From positions 1-18,510 of the forward strand of contig CAKZZM010000128.1 in NCBI GenBank assembly GCA_937885465.1: 18,510 nt of DNA, read 5' to 3'. Origin of the DNA: an uncultured Bacteroidales bacterium (GTDB taxonomy: Bacteria > Bacteroidota > Bacteroidia > Bacteroidales > Paludibacteraceae). A model generated the notes under the pieces. That model ran no database searches, had not been told where the DNA came from, and was given only the letters and a program-made list of their open reading frames with translations. Below are positions 7,678 through 15,046 of the stretch, piece by piece; within the stretch, counting starts at the first letter, position 1; every line of letters begins with the position of its first letter. The position numbers and the translations under genes are program-made.

Positions 7678-8661
7678 ATGAAAAAACTCAACTTCGGTCT
7701 TATTGGTGCAGCGGGTTATATAGCACCGCGACATATTAAAGCCATCGCCGACACCGGCAATAACCTGATGGTTGCTTACGATAAGTTCGATTCAGTCGGC
7801 AGATTAGACAGTTCCTTCCCTGACTGTTCGTTCTTCACGGAGAATGAGCAGTTTGACCGCTTCTGCTCAAAACAGATGCGCACCGATGACCCGCTCCATT
7901 GGTTCAGTATCTGCACACCTAACTACACTCACGATGCTTTTATACGCTACGGCCTGAGACTCGGATGCAATGTGATATGCGAGAAACCGCTTGTGCTCAA
8001 TCCCTATAATATTGATAACCTTGTAGAGTTAGAGAAAGAGACGGGACACGAGGCTTATACTATCCTACAACTTCGTTTGCACGACAAGATTCGCGCACTA
8101 AAAGAGAAAGTGGATAATGGTCCAAAAGATAAGGTTTACGATGTTGACCTGACCTATATCACCTCTCGCGGGAAATGGTACTACTCTTCGTGGAAAGGCG
8201 ATATTCACAAGTCCGGCGGTATCGCTACCAATATCGGTGTTCACTTCTACGATATGCTGCAATGGATATTCGGTCCGGTAAGGCAGAATATCGTGCATAT
8301 TATGTCGTTCGACCGCGTAGCCGGTTATCTCGACCTTGAGAAAGCACGCGTGCGCTATTTTCTATCAATCAACTCAGCCTGCCTGCCCCAAAACGCCGTG
8401 CAAGGTGAGAAACGCACCTTCCGCACACTGTCGATCGACGGCGAAGAGTTTGAGTTCTCCGCAGGTTTCACCGAACTGCATACCGAATCGTACAAGCAGA
8501 TACTTGCAGGAAACGGTTTCCGCATATCCGAAGCACGAAACTGCATACAAACAGTGTCGGAGATTCGTCATTCAACACCTATCGGACTGAAAGGCGACTA
8601 CCACCCGCTCGCACGACTCCCGCTGGTGCCACACCCCTTCGGTTGGGACGAGAAAAGATAA
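7678..8661 (+). CDS. wlbA: UDP-N-acetyl-2-amino-2-deoxyglucuronate (UDP-GlcNAcA) 3-dehydrogenase, WlbA/WbpB type
   Basis: WlbA oxidises C3 of UDP-N-acetylglucosaminuronic acid with NAD, the step before amination toward 2,3-diamino sugars of O-antigen. The sequence follows Bordetella WlbA closely as I recall it: FGLIGAAGYIAPRHIKAI (nucleotide binding, ~6-23), YDKFDSVGRLD, ICTPNYTHD, CEKPLV with Glu102-Lys103, VDLTYITSRGKWY, and TNIGVHFYDML with His189. The end contains FTELHTESYKQILAG. Length 327 is close to the family. I chose ATG 7678, ten bases after the previous stop, because the first core residues follow it; a start at 7645 would overlap the previous gene by 23 bases and add residues not seen in the family. 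The partner aminotransferase, acetyltransferase and epimerase are absent here. Confidence 0.9.
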   Translation: MKKLNFGLIGAAGYIAPRHIKAIADTGNNLMVAYDKFDSVGRLDSSFPDCSFFTENEQFDRFCSKQMRTDDPLHWFSICTPNYTHDAFIRYGLRLGCNVICEKPLVLNPYNIDNLVELEKETGHEAYTILQLRLHDKIRALKEKVDNGPKDKVYDVDLTYITSRGKWYYSSWKGDIHKSGGIATNIGVHFYDMLQWIFGPVRQNIVHIMSFDRVAGYLDLEKARVRYFLSINSACLPQNAVQGEKRTFRTLSIDGEEFEFSAGFTELHTESYKQILAGNGFRISEARNCIQTVSEIRHSTPIGLKGDYHPLARLPLVPHPFGWDEKR

Positions 8662-8688
8662 TGACGAAGGGGGAACCTCCGAGCTCAC

Positions 8689-8793
8689 GCTCGCAGCAGG
8701 GGACGAAACGCTCGCAGCAGGGGACGAAACGCTCGCAGCAGGAAACGAAACGCTCGGAGCAGGAAACGAAACGCCCGGAGCAGAGGACGAAGA
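8689..8793. repeat. 21-base tandem repeat array (~5 copies)
   Basis: The unit is gctcgcagcagg followed by ggacgaaac. Copies lie at 8689-8709, 8710-8730, 8731-8751, 8752-8772 and 8773-8793. The first two are identical; the later ones diverge step by step (gg to aa, c to g, t to c), the pattern of an array that has grown at its left end. Because 21 is a multiple of three, both strands stay open through it. On the + strand an ATG at 8661, overlapping the wlbA stop as TAATG, would read a 66-residue peptide of RSQQGTK-like heptads to 8861, running 34 bases into the cstA-family gene. I see no sign that this peptide is made; the array more likely sits in a 166-base intergenic spacer. Confidence 0.9.
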
Positions 8794-8827
8794 ACGATGT
8801 AATACGTAAAGAAAAATATTGTAAATT

Positions 8828-10348
8828 ATGTTCACCTTTTTTATATCTATCATTGCATTAGTATTGGGCTATGTGTTCTACGGAAAGTTGGTAGAGCGCG
8901 TGTTTGGCATAGAGCCGGAGCGGAAGACTCCGGCACTGACCCGCACAGATGGAGTGGACTATGTGCCACTGCCGGCATGGAGAATTTTCCTTATTCAGTT
9001 CCTCAACATAGCAGGTCTGGGACCAATCTTCGGTGCTATACTCGGTATTTTCTACGGTCCGGCTGCTTTCTTGTGGATAGTGCTCGGCAGTATCTTCGCC
9101 GGTGGTGTACACGACTATATGGCAGGCATGATGTCGATTCGCAAAGACGGTGCTTCTCTGCCGGAGATTGTCGGCAGTGAACTTGGTATGCCTATCAGAC
9201 AGTTTATGAGGCTCTTGTCGGTAGTGCTGCTCGTGCTGCTGACCACCAATTTCATGACATCCCCCGCCACACTTCTTGCAAACCTTTGCGGCGGAAGTGA
9301 GGTTAATTCGATCTTCACCACGCAAATGTTTTGGCTTGTGGTTATTTTCGCATATTACGCTCTTGCCACCATCTTACCTATTGACAAACTGATAGGTCGA
9401 TTTTATCCTATCTTTGGAGCCCTACTTCTCTTTATGGGTATCGGCATAGCCTTTGTTATGGTGGGTTGGCATAGCGGCGACATGCTTGAGCTGACTGATG
9501 GACTACAGAACCGCCAAACCAATGATTTGCCGCTCTTCCCTATGATGTTCGTATCTATTGCGTGCGGTGCGATAAGCGGTTTCCACGGCACGCAATCGCC
9601 TCTTATGGCGCGTTGCTGCACCTCAGAGCGACAAGGGCGACATATCTTCTACGGCGCGATGATAGCCGAGGGCATATTGGCACTTATATGGGCGGCGGCG
9701 GCAGGCTCTTTCCGCTTCCCCGATGCCGAAGGTAACGCCTGCCTCACAATACAGGAGTTCGCGACTATACACCAAGGGGAGAACGTGGCAGCACTGGTCA
9801 TCAATGTCATCTCCCGCTCGTGGCTCGGCATAGTAGGTGGTATCATCGCCATTATCGGCGTTATCTCTGCCTCCGTTACCTCAGGTGACACCGCCCTCCG
9901 CTCAGCCCGACTTATCATCGCCGACTTTATGCACCTTGAGCAGAAGAGTATCGGCAAACGCCTTATTATCTCACTGCCGCTCTTCGCTATCGTCTTTGGT
10001 ATGTCGTTCGTGGACTACAACATCGTATGGCGCTACTTCGCATGGACTAATCAAACCCTCGCTGTCTTCACCCTTTGGGCTGCCACAGTCTGGCTCTACA
10101 AGCAAGAGCACAGCACATCAATGCGCTATCGGTTTGGCTACCTGTTGACACTTATCCCCGCCCTCTTTATGACAATGGTGTCCTCATCATATATCCTAAT
10201 AGCACCCGAAGGGCTGCACCTATCGCACAGCCTCTACCCGTTAGGCTACGGAATAGCAGCAGCAATAACACTCGCCTTGCTAATAATATTCGCTGTCTGG
10301 ACACGAAAATTTAACCAAACTGCCGACAAAGTGAAAATCCGCCAATAA
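8828..10348 (+). CDS. cstA: CstA-family carbon starvation transporter, short form
   Basis: CstA/BtsT proteins are inner-membrane symporters for peptides or pyruvate that are used when carbon is scarce. The 506-residue protein is a polytopic membrane protein of about a dozen segments. The N-terminal half has the family's most conserved stretches: YGKLVERVFGIEPERKTPA (~18-36), DGVDYVPLPAWRIFLIQFLN, IAGLGPIFGAILGIFYGPAA (~60-79), then GSIFAGGVHDYMAGMMSIR. SGFHGTQSPLMARCC and SGDTALRSARLIIAD are kept further on. It is shorter than E. coli CstA (about 700 residues), lacking C-terminal extra segments; I recall such short forms as common in Bacteroidota. The ATG at 8828 places the first membrane helix directly at the N-terminus. 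No sensor or regulator gene lies beside it. The exact substrate is not readable from the sequence. Confidence 0.9.
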   Translation: MFTFFISIIALVLGYVFYGKLVERVFGIEPERKTPALTRTDGVDYVPLPAWRIFLIQFLNIAGLGPIFGAILGIFYGPAAFLWIVLGSIFAGGVHDYMAGMMSIRKDGASLPEIVGSELGMPIRQFMRLLSVVLLVLLTTNFMTSPATLLANLCGGSEVNSIFTTQMFWLVVIFAYYALATILPIDKLIGRFYPIFGALLLFMGIGIAFVMVGWHSGDMLELTDGLQNRQTNDLPLFPMMFVSIACGAISGFHGTQSPLMARCCTSERQGRHIFYGAMIAEGILALIWAAAAGSFRFPDAEGNACLTIQEFATIHQGENVAALVINVISRSWLGIVGGIIAIIGVISASVTSGDTALRSARLIIADFMHLEQKSIGKRLIISLPLFAIVFGMSFVDYNIVWRYFAWTNQTLAVFTLWAATVWLYKQEHSTSMRYRFGYLLTLIPALFMTMVSSSYILIAPEGLHLSHSLYPLGYGIAAAITLALLIIFAVWTRKFNQTADKVKIRQ

Positions 10349-10368
10349 TTACACAATATGTGACGAAA

Positions 10369-10404
10369 TTTGCACCAATAGTTAATATAAAAGTAGTAAC
10401 TTTG
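10369..10404 (+). promoter_or_regulatory. Bacteroidota-type promoter upstream of the first IgGFc-binding-like gene
   Basis: TAACTTTG at 10397-10404 is an exact match to the Bacteroidota -7 consensus TAnnTTTG. A TTTG at 10369-10372 could serve as the -33 element, though the 24-base gap is a few bases longer than typical. The start codon at 10430 is 25 bases downstream of the -7 element. The setting, a 81-base AT-rich gap after a membrane-transporter gene, fits the start of a new transcription unit. Confidence 0.55.
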
Positions 10405-10429
10405 TGAAAATAATTAAATTGATTGAGTT

Positions 10430-13042
10430 ATGTTCAAATCACATTCTTTCAAACATGCTTTTCTTGCATTGATGATTGCTTTCCCGCTCATTGCCACAGC
10501 GCAGACGACAGAGGGAACCGACTTTTGGATAACATTTATGCAAGCAGACCAAGGCGGTGCCGATTTCTCACTTGACCTTGCCATCTCATCACGCTATAAC
10601 TGCGAAGTGACGATAGAAAACCCGTTCACGGGTTGGTCACAATCAGTGTCTGTTACCGCTAATGAGACGAAAGATTTCAACCTTGACGCATCAAGTAGCG
10701 GTGCCGATGTTAACAGTGCAAGGACGCGCCAAAAGAATAGCGGCAAAGTTTGCTATGCTTATCGTTCTGAGACGCCCGATTCATGCGCTCTCCACATTGT
10801 TTCCGACAACCCGATATCGCTATTCGCCTCAAACTACCAGTACGCAAGTTTTGATGCTACCAATGTCTTGCCGACGACCTCTCTGCAAAACGACTATATA
10901 ATCCAGACCTATAGTCCGTCAGACAACGATGGCGACCAGAAATCGCAAGGCAGCCACTTCGCTATAATCGCCACGGAAGACAACACCATAGTTGATTATT
11001 ACCCGACAGCGATGACTGAAAGATTCAGGACTGTAAAAACCAAGAAAGACAATGGTTATGTTCTTACGGCAGAAGACTCTCTCTATCTTAATTTTCAGTC
11101 GGGTACACAATTCACCACACCTGTTCTCAACAAGGGTGAGGTTTACTATGTATGGACGGGCAAAGGTGCAGTGAAGAAGGATGGCGACTTGAGCGGCACT
11201 CGCGTTACGGCTCGCAACGGCAAGAAAATTGCCGTCTTCCAAGGTTGTCCGCATACTAATATCCCTTACAAAGTGAAACTGCGCGACCACATATTCTCAC
11301 AGGCGATGCCGGTTAAGACTTGGGGAAACACTTTCGTTCTCACCGCCTCTAACGGCAGAAAGCGAGATATCTATCGTATTCTTGCTCTCAACGATGAGAC
11401 CGAAGTGTATATCGGCGATAATATGGTGCATAAGTTCAATTTCTCACAAGACACACAACATTATTGGGAATTCGAACTCGGCGAGGCATACGGCTCTCTC
11501 CCTGCACCTACGGCAAGCGGGAGCAGCTGTTATCTACATACGTCCTGCCCTTGCGCCGTGCACCAATTTATGGTTTCGCAACAATACGACGGCACCAGCA
11601 GCAACAATGGTGACCCCGCTATGCTATGGATTAACCCCATTGAACAACAGATTGACCAAATAACATTTACCACCTACGACAGCAAGAAAGGTACAACAGC
11701 CCACAATATCAATATCGTTACAGCCTATCCCTCAGGCATAACGCTTGATGGCGTGAATATAAGTTCCGAGTTTTCTCCCGTCGCCGGCAGCGACACCTAT
11801 TACTTCGCTCGACACTCGCTCGGCAGCGCAACGGAATCCTATACACTCAAAGCAACGCAAGGAGGATTTATCGCTCATGTTTACGGCTTTACCAAGAACG
11901 AGAGTTATGCCTACAACGCCGGCGGCTATGTAAAATCACTCGAGCAATATATCACCATCAATGGCGAAATATTCACCCCCGACAGCAAGAACCAACTCTG
12001 CGGTAAAGATACTATACACTTCGCCTGCGACCTCAACTATGAAATTGAGAATATAACATGGAACTTCGGTGACGGATCTTCTATGGAAAGCGGCGCAGAT
12101 AAGATAGCCGTTGACCACTACTACCCTCACACAGGCACCTACCAAGCCTATGTGCTCATAGAACGCGAGTCATCAAATATCTGCCAAGGTCAACTCGCAG
12201 TTGACAGTATTCCTATTGAGGTAACAATAGGTCGCTTGGAATTCATGGTTACAGACACCGTAAACGACATCTGCGCCTCACGCCAACTGCGACTCTATTA
12301 TGAGAACACCGGCACCAAGCTGACCTCTCAAAACTGCACCTTCTCTTTCAATCAGAAAGCCCAGAATGCAGGTATCAACTCGCTGCAGATGGCAGAAGAT
12401 GATAAAGGCTTATGTTTCTTACTCACTATTCCGCAAGGCGCACCACAAGGCGACGGATACTCGTTCACCGTGGACATCAACACCGGTTGCGGTGATACTA
12501 CAGTCAATGTAGGCTTCACCTTGCCGCTCGACCCGAACAGCCTGGTTAAGCAACTATGGGATAACATTCTCATTGTCAAGAACGCAGAGGATAACGGAGG
12601 CTACGACTTCGTTGCTTTCCAATGGTTCAAGAACGGCGAGTTGATGGAAGGTCAGAACGGACAAATGCTTGACCTGCATAATGATATTGACACCGAGAGT
12701 GAGTTCATCGTTCGCATGACCACGGCAGACGGCGAAATAATAGAGACCTGCCCCTATTTCTTCACCAAACAGAATGTTGACAACGCAGACGACGGCAACT
12801 TCCAGTTCGGAGCATCAAACCAGATACAAGCCATCAGCATCGTCCCCGGAGAGCGCATCTACATAAGCACCACCGCCGCCGGCACCGCTGACCTCTACGA
12901 CACAATGGGAAACAAAGTGGGCGACACCGTTCAACTCAGTGAAGACGGCGGTTGCGTCACTCTGCCCAAAGAGAGAGGCGTGTATGTTCTCGTAGTCAAA
13001 ACAGACAAAGAGAAACGCAACTTCAAAGTATATGTTTATTAA
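10430..13042 (+). CDS. Secreted IgGFc-binding-N/PKD protein with T9SS C-terminal domain (paralogue 1)
   Basis: The 870-residue protein begins with a signal peptide (~1-25, ending ATAQ). The next ~480 residues resemble the IgGFc-binding N-terminal family, with marks such as TTEGTDFWITF, GKKIAVFQGC, the motif RDHIFSQAMPVKTWGNTFVL and DPAMLWINPIEQ. A PKD domain with WNFGDGSS and HYYPHTGTYQAYV lies at ~523-585. A C-terminal Ig-like stretch (GGYDFVAFQWFKNGELMEG) precedes the last ~75 residues, which read like a type A sorting domain of the type IX secretion system and end in GVYVLVVKTDKEKRNFKVYVY-like wording. The family name comes from mucin-like IgG Fc-binding proteins and does not establish IgG binding here. 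It is a clear paralogue of the protein at 15047. The outer-membrane OmpA gene follows after 52 bases. Its ligand is unknown; a surface or adhesin role is inference. Confidence 0.82.
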   Translation: MFKSHSFKHAFLALMIAFPLIATAQTTEGTDFWITFMQADQGGADFSLDLAISSRYNCEVTIENPFTGWSQSVSVTANETKDFNLDASSSGADVNSARTRQKNSGKVCYAYRSETPDSCALHIVSDNPISLFASNYQYASFDATNVLPTTSLQNDYIIQTYSPSDNDGDQKSQGSHFAIIATEDNTIVDYYPTAMTERFRTVKTKKDNGYVLTAEDSLYLNFQSGTQFTTPVLNKGEVYYVWTGKGAVKKDGDLSGTRVTARNGKKIAVFQGCPHTNIPYKVKLRDHIFSQAMPVKTWGNTFVLTASNGRKRDIYRILALNDETEVYIGDNMVHKFNFSQDTQHYWEFELGEAYGSLPAPTASGSSCYLHTSCPCAVHQFMVSQQYDGTSSNNGDPAMLWINPIEQQIDQITFTTYDSKKGTTAHNINIVTAYPSGITLDGVNISSEFSPVAGSDTYYFARHSLGSATESYTLKATQGGFIAHVYGFTKNESYAYNAGGYVKSLEQYITINGEIFTPDSKNQLCGKDTIHFACDLNYEIENITWNFGDGSSMESGADKIAVDHYYPHTGTYQAYVLIERESSNICQGQLAVDSIPIEVTIGRLEFMVTDTVNDICASRQLRLYYENTGTKLTSQNCTFSFNQKAQNAGINSLQMAEDDKGLCFLLTIPQGAPQGDGYSFTVDINTGCGDTTVNVGFTLPLDPNSLVKQLWDNILIVKNAEDNGGYDFVAFQWFKNGELMEGQNGQMLDLHNDIDTESEFIVRMTTADGEIIETCPYFFTKQNVDNADDGNFQFGASNQIQAISIVPGERIYISTTAAGTADLYDTMGNKVGDTVQLSEDGGCVTLPKERGVYVLVVKTDKEKRNFKVYVY

Positions 13043-13094
13043 CATTAATTGAAAATTAGAGTACGGAAATAACTGAAAGCACTTAATTTTAGAA

Positions 13095-14969
13095 ATGAAA
13101 ATTATGAAAAAGCATATATTTATACTTGCAGCATTATGCGCTTTTGCAGCTACCTCTTTCGCTCAGGAAGAAGAGGTTATATCAAATAAGCCGACACACT
13201 ATATCAACCTCTCACCAAAGGTAGGCTACGCCATCGGCTTTGACAACCTCAGCAAAATGTACATAGGCGGTACAGGCGATGTCAATGTACCTTACGCCAA
13301 TAGTAAATCAATAGGCGGATGGGGCGCAGGTCTCGGAGTGGAATATGAGTTCGAGTACAACCATTTCCTCTTGAATGCAGGCTTGGATTTCGACTTTCTG
13401 TCAGCGATGTCGAAATACGACTTCGGCTTTGAACGCCCGATGACTCAACCTTACGACCTTACCTACCGTTACCGCTTCTTCCAATATGCCGAGAGCCGCA
13501 ATATCGCCACGATAGGCGTGCCTATCCGCGTCGGTGCTCAGTTCGGCAACTTCTACTTCCTCGTCGGAGCAAAAGTCGGTTACGGCCTTTTCGGCAATTT
13601 CAAGGGCTACGGTGAATACCAGGTAACAGCATACGATAAGACATCTAAATCAGAAATTCAGACTAACCACGACGCAGGAACAGGCTTGTTCAATATTGAC
13701 AAAGGAGCAAACACCCAAGACGACAAACTATCACTCAAACCGCTCGATGTCAGAGCGTTAGCAGAGATAGGGCTCGACCTTGACAAATGGCTGCAAGCAC
13801 CGGTACCTAAAAACAAACCCAAAGTGCAGAAAGGTGCTACACACCAACCTTTTACGCAGAACAATATCCACTATCGCGTAGGTCTATTCGCGGAATACGA
13901 TATTTTGAGTGTCAATAATCAAGCAGCCGGCACGCCTACTTTCGAGTCGGGCAAGACGCAGGTGGCAGGTTTGCCGTCAGTGCTCGCCGAGCGTAGCAAC
14001 GGAATGCCATCACTGAACAACCTGTTCGCAGGCGTGAAGTTCACTATTCAGTTTGCTATTCCGGAGAAGATTCGCCGTCAAGGCGGCGGGAAAGCAGTGC
14101 CTCCGACACTCCTCGACATTTATGTGCTTGACAAAGAGACCAAAACACCGTTGGAGCAGTCGTTCATGACAATAAAGAACCTGAAAAACGACAGAATGGT
14201 TAAAACGGGAACGGAAGTGCGCAAAGGTAAGACCTCACAACGCTTCAACAAGGGCGAATACGAGATGTATTTCTCTCAGAACGATTATTACCCTGATACG
14301 ACGTACTATGAGGCGACCACCCCGAACGGGCACGATACTATGACCGTTTATCTGCAACATCGCCCCGTTCTGCGCGTTCGCGTCAGCAACGCCGAGACAG
14401 GCAAGAAGTTGTCGTCTGTGGTTAAGATTCGCCACTCATCCCTTACTAAGCCCATCATCCTTCGCACCGCTGCTAAAACGGGAGGCGAGAACGACACTAT
14501 CTTGAACGAAGTAAATGGTAACTATCGCGTTACCATTGATAAGAAAGGTTACGAACCTTACGCTATTGAGTTGCAATCACTCGGCGAGACACTCGACATT
14601 AAACTTGTGCCCATCAAGGTCGGCAGAACCTTCATCTTGAAGAACATGTTCTTCGCCACAAACAAGACGCAGATTCTGCCTGAGTCAGAAGAAGCACTGC
14701 AGACCCTGTATGAATACCTCACCGACGAGCAGAGCAAGGGGCATCGCATCCGCATCATAGGACATACCGATAATGTGGGTAAGGATGCAGCCAACCAAAA
14801 ATTGTCAGAAGGTCGCGCCAATGCCGTTCGCAACGAACTGATCAACCGAGGAATAGACCCGACTCGCATCGAGGCAGAAGGTAAGGGCGAGAGCCAACCG
14901 ATTGACACTAACGACACTGAGGAAGGTCGCGCTAACAACCGCCGCGTTGAGGTCCTCGTATTAGAATAA
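13095..14969 (+). CDS. OmpA-family outer-membrane protein with N-terminal beta-barrel and two beta-sandwich domains
   Basis: This 624-residue protein has a signal peptide ending near SFAQEEE. Residues ~30-330 show aromatic and glycine strands typical of an outer-membrane beta-barrel (GAGLGVEYEFEYNHFLLNAG, RYRFFQYAESRNIATIGVPI, FGNFYFLVGAKVGYGLFG). Residues ~335-420 and ~421-505 look like two repeated carboxypeptidase-regulatory-like beta-sandwiches (DIYVLDKETKTPLE; RVRVSNAETGKKLSSVVKI). The C-terminus is an OmpA peptidoglycan-binding domain: FFATNKTQILPESEEALQTL (~517), HTDNVG (~556) with its Asp, LSEGRANAVR with its Arg, and NNRRVEVLV. The C-terminal domain thus probably holds peptidoglycan while the barrel sits in the outer membrane. 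ATG 13095 or 13104 (MKKHIF) are both possible starts; I give the longer. Two paralogous secreted genes flank it, implying a shared cell-surface assembly. Confidence 0.88.
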   Translation: MKIMKKHIFILAALCAFAATSFAQEEEVISNKPTHYINLSPKVGYAIGFDNLSKMYIGGTGDVNVPYANSKSIGGWGAGLGVEYEFEYNHFLLNAGLDFDFLSAMSKYDFGFERPMTQPYDLTYRYRFFQYAESRNIATIGVPIRVGAQFGNFYFLVGAKVGYGLFGNFKGYGEYQVTAYDKTSKSEIQTNHDAGTGLFNIDKGANTQDDKLSLKPLDVRALAEIGLDLDKWLQAPVPKNKPKVQKGATHQPFTQNNIHYRVGLFAEYDILSVNNQAAGTPTFESGKTQVAGLPSVLAERSNGMPSLNNLFAGVKFTIQFAIPEKIRRQGGGKAVPPTLLDIYVLDKETKTPLEQSFMTIKNLKNDRMVKTGTEVRKGKTSQRFNKGEYEMYFSQNDYYPDTTYYEATTPNGHDTMTVYLQHRPVLRVRVSNAETGKKLSSVVKIRHSSLTKPIILRTAAKTGGENDTILNEVNGNYRVTIDKKGYEPYAIELQSLGETLDIKLVPIKVGRTFILKNMFFATNKTQILPESEEALQTLYEYLTDEQSKGHRIRIIGHTDNVGKDAANQKLSEGRANAVRNELINRGIDPTRIEAEGKGESQPIDTNDTEEGRANNRRVEVLVLE

Positions 14970-14979
14970 TCCAAGGTGA

Positions 14980-15006
14980 GCGAGCAACGGCAATAGCGTT
15001 GCTCGC
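14980..15006 (+). promoter_or_regulatory. 10-bp perfect stem-loop between OmpA gene and paralogue 2
   Basis: gcgagcaacg (14980-14989) pairs perfectly with cgttgctcgc (14997-15006) around a 7-base loop. No T-run follows, so it is not a classic intrinsic terminator. It sits 10 bases after the OmpA stop and 41 bases before the ATG of the next gene, where it could stabilise the upstream mRNA 3' end or reduce read-through. Confidence 0.7.
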
Positions 15007-15046
15007 AATAATCCGGACAATCCGGAAAACTAAAAAAAACACAACC

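Noticed and set aside
8689..8793. CRISPR array
   Set aside because: The repeat units are directly adjacent with no spacers, so this is a simple tandem repeat.
8572..8853. Minus-strand open frame of 93 codons across the tandem array
   Set aside because: It is kept open by the 21-base repeat, overlaps the wlbA end and has low-complexity Ser/Ala/Pro heptads with no plausible start context.
8858..9325. Minus-strand frame of 155 codons opposite the CstA-family gene
   Set aside because: It is antisense to the most conserved part of the transporter and shows no recognizable domain.
14999..15046. TTG start at 14999 for paralogue 2
   Set aside because: It falls inside the stem-loop and puts a charged 16-residue stretch before a standard signal peptide beginning at ATG 15047.
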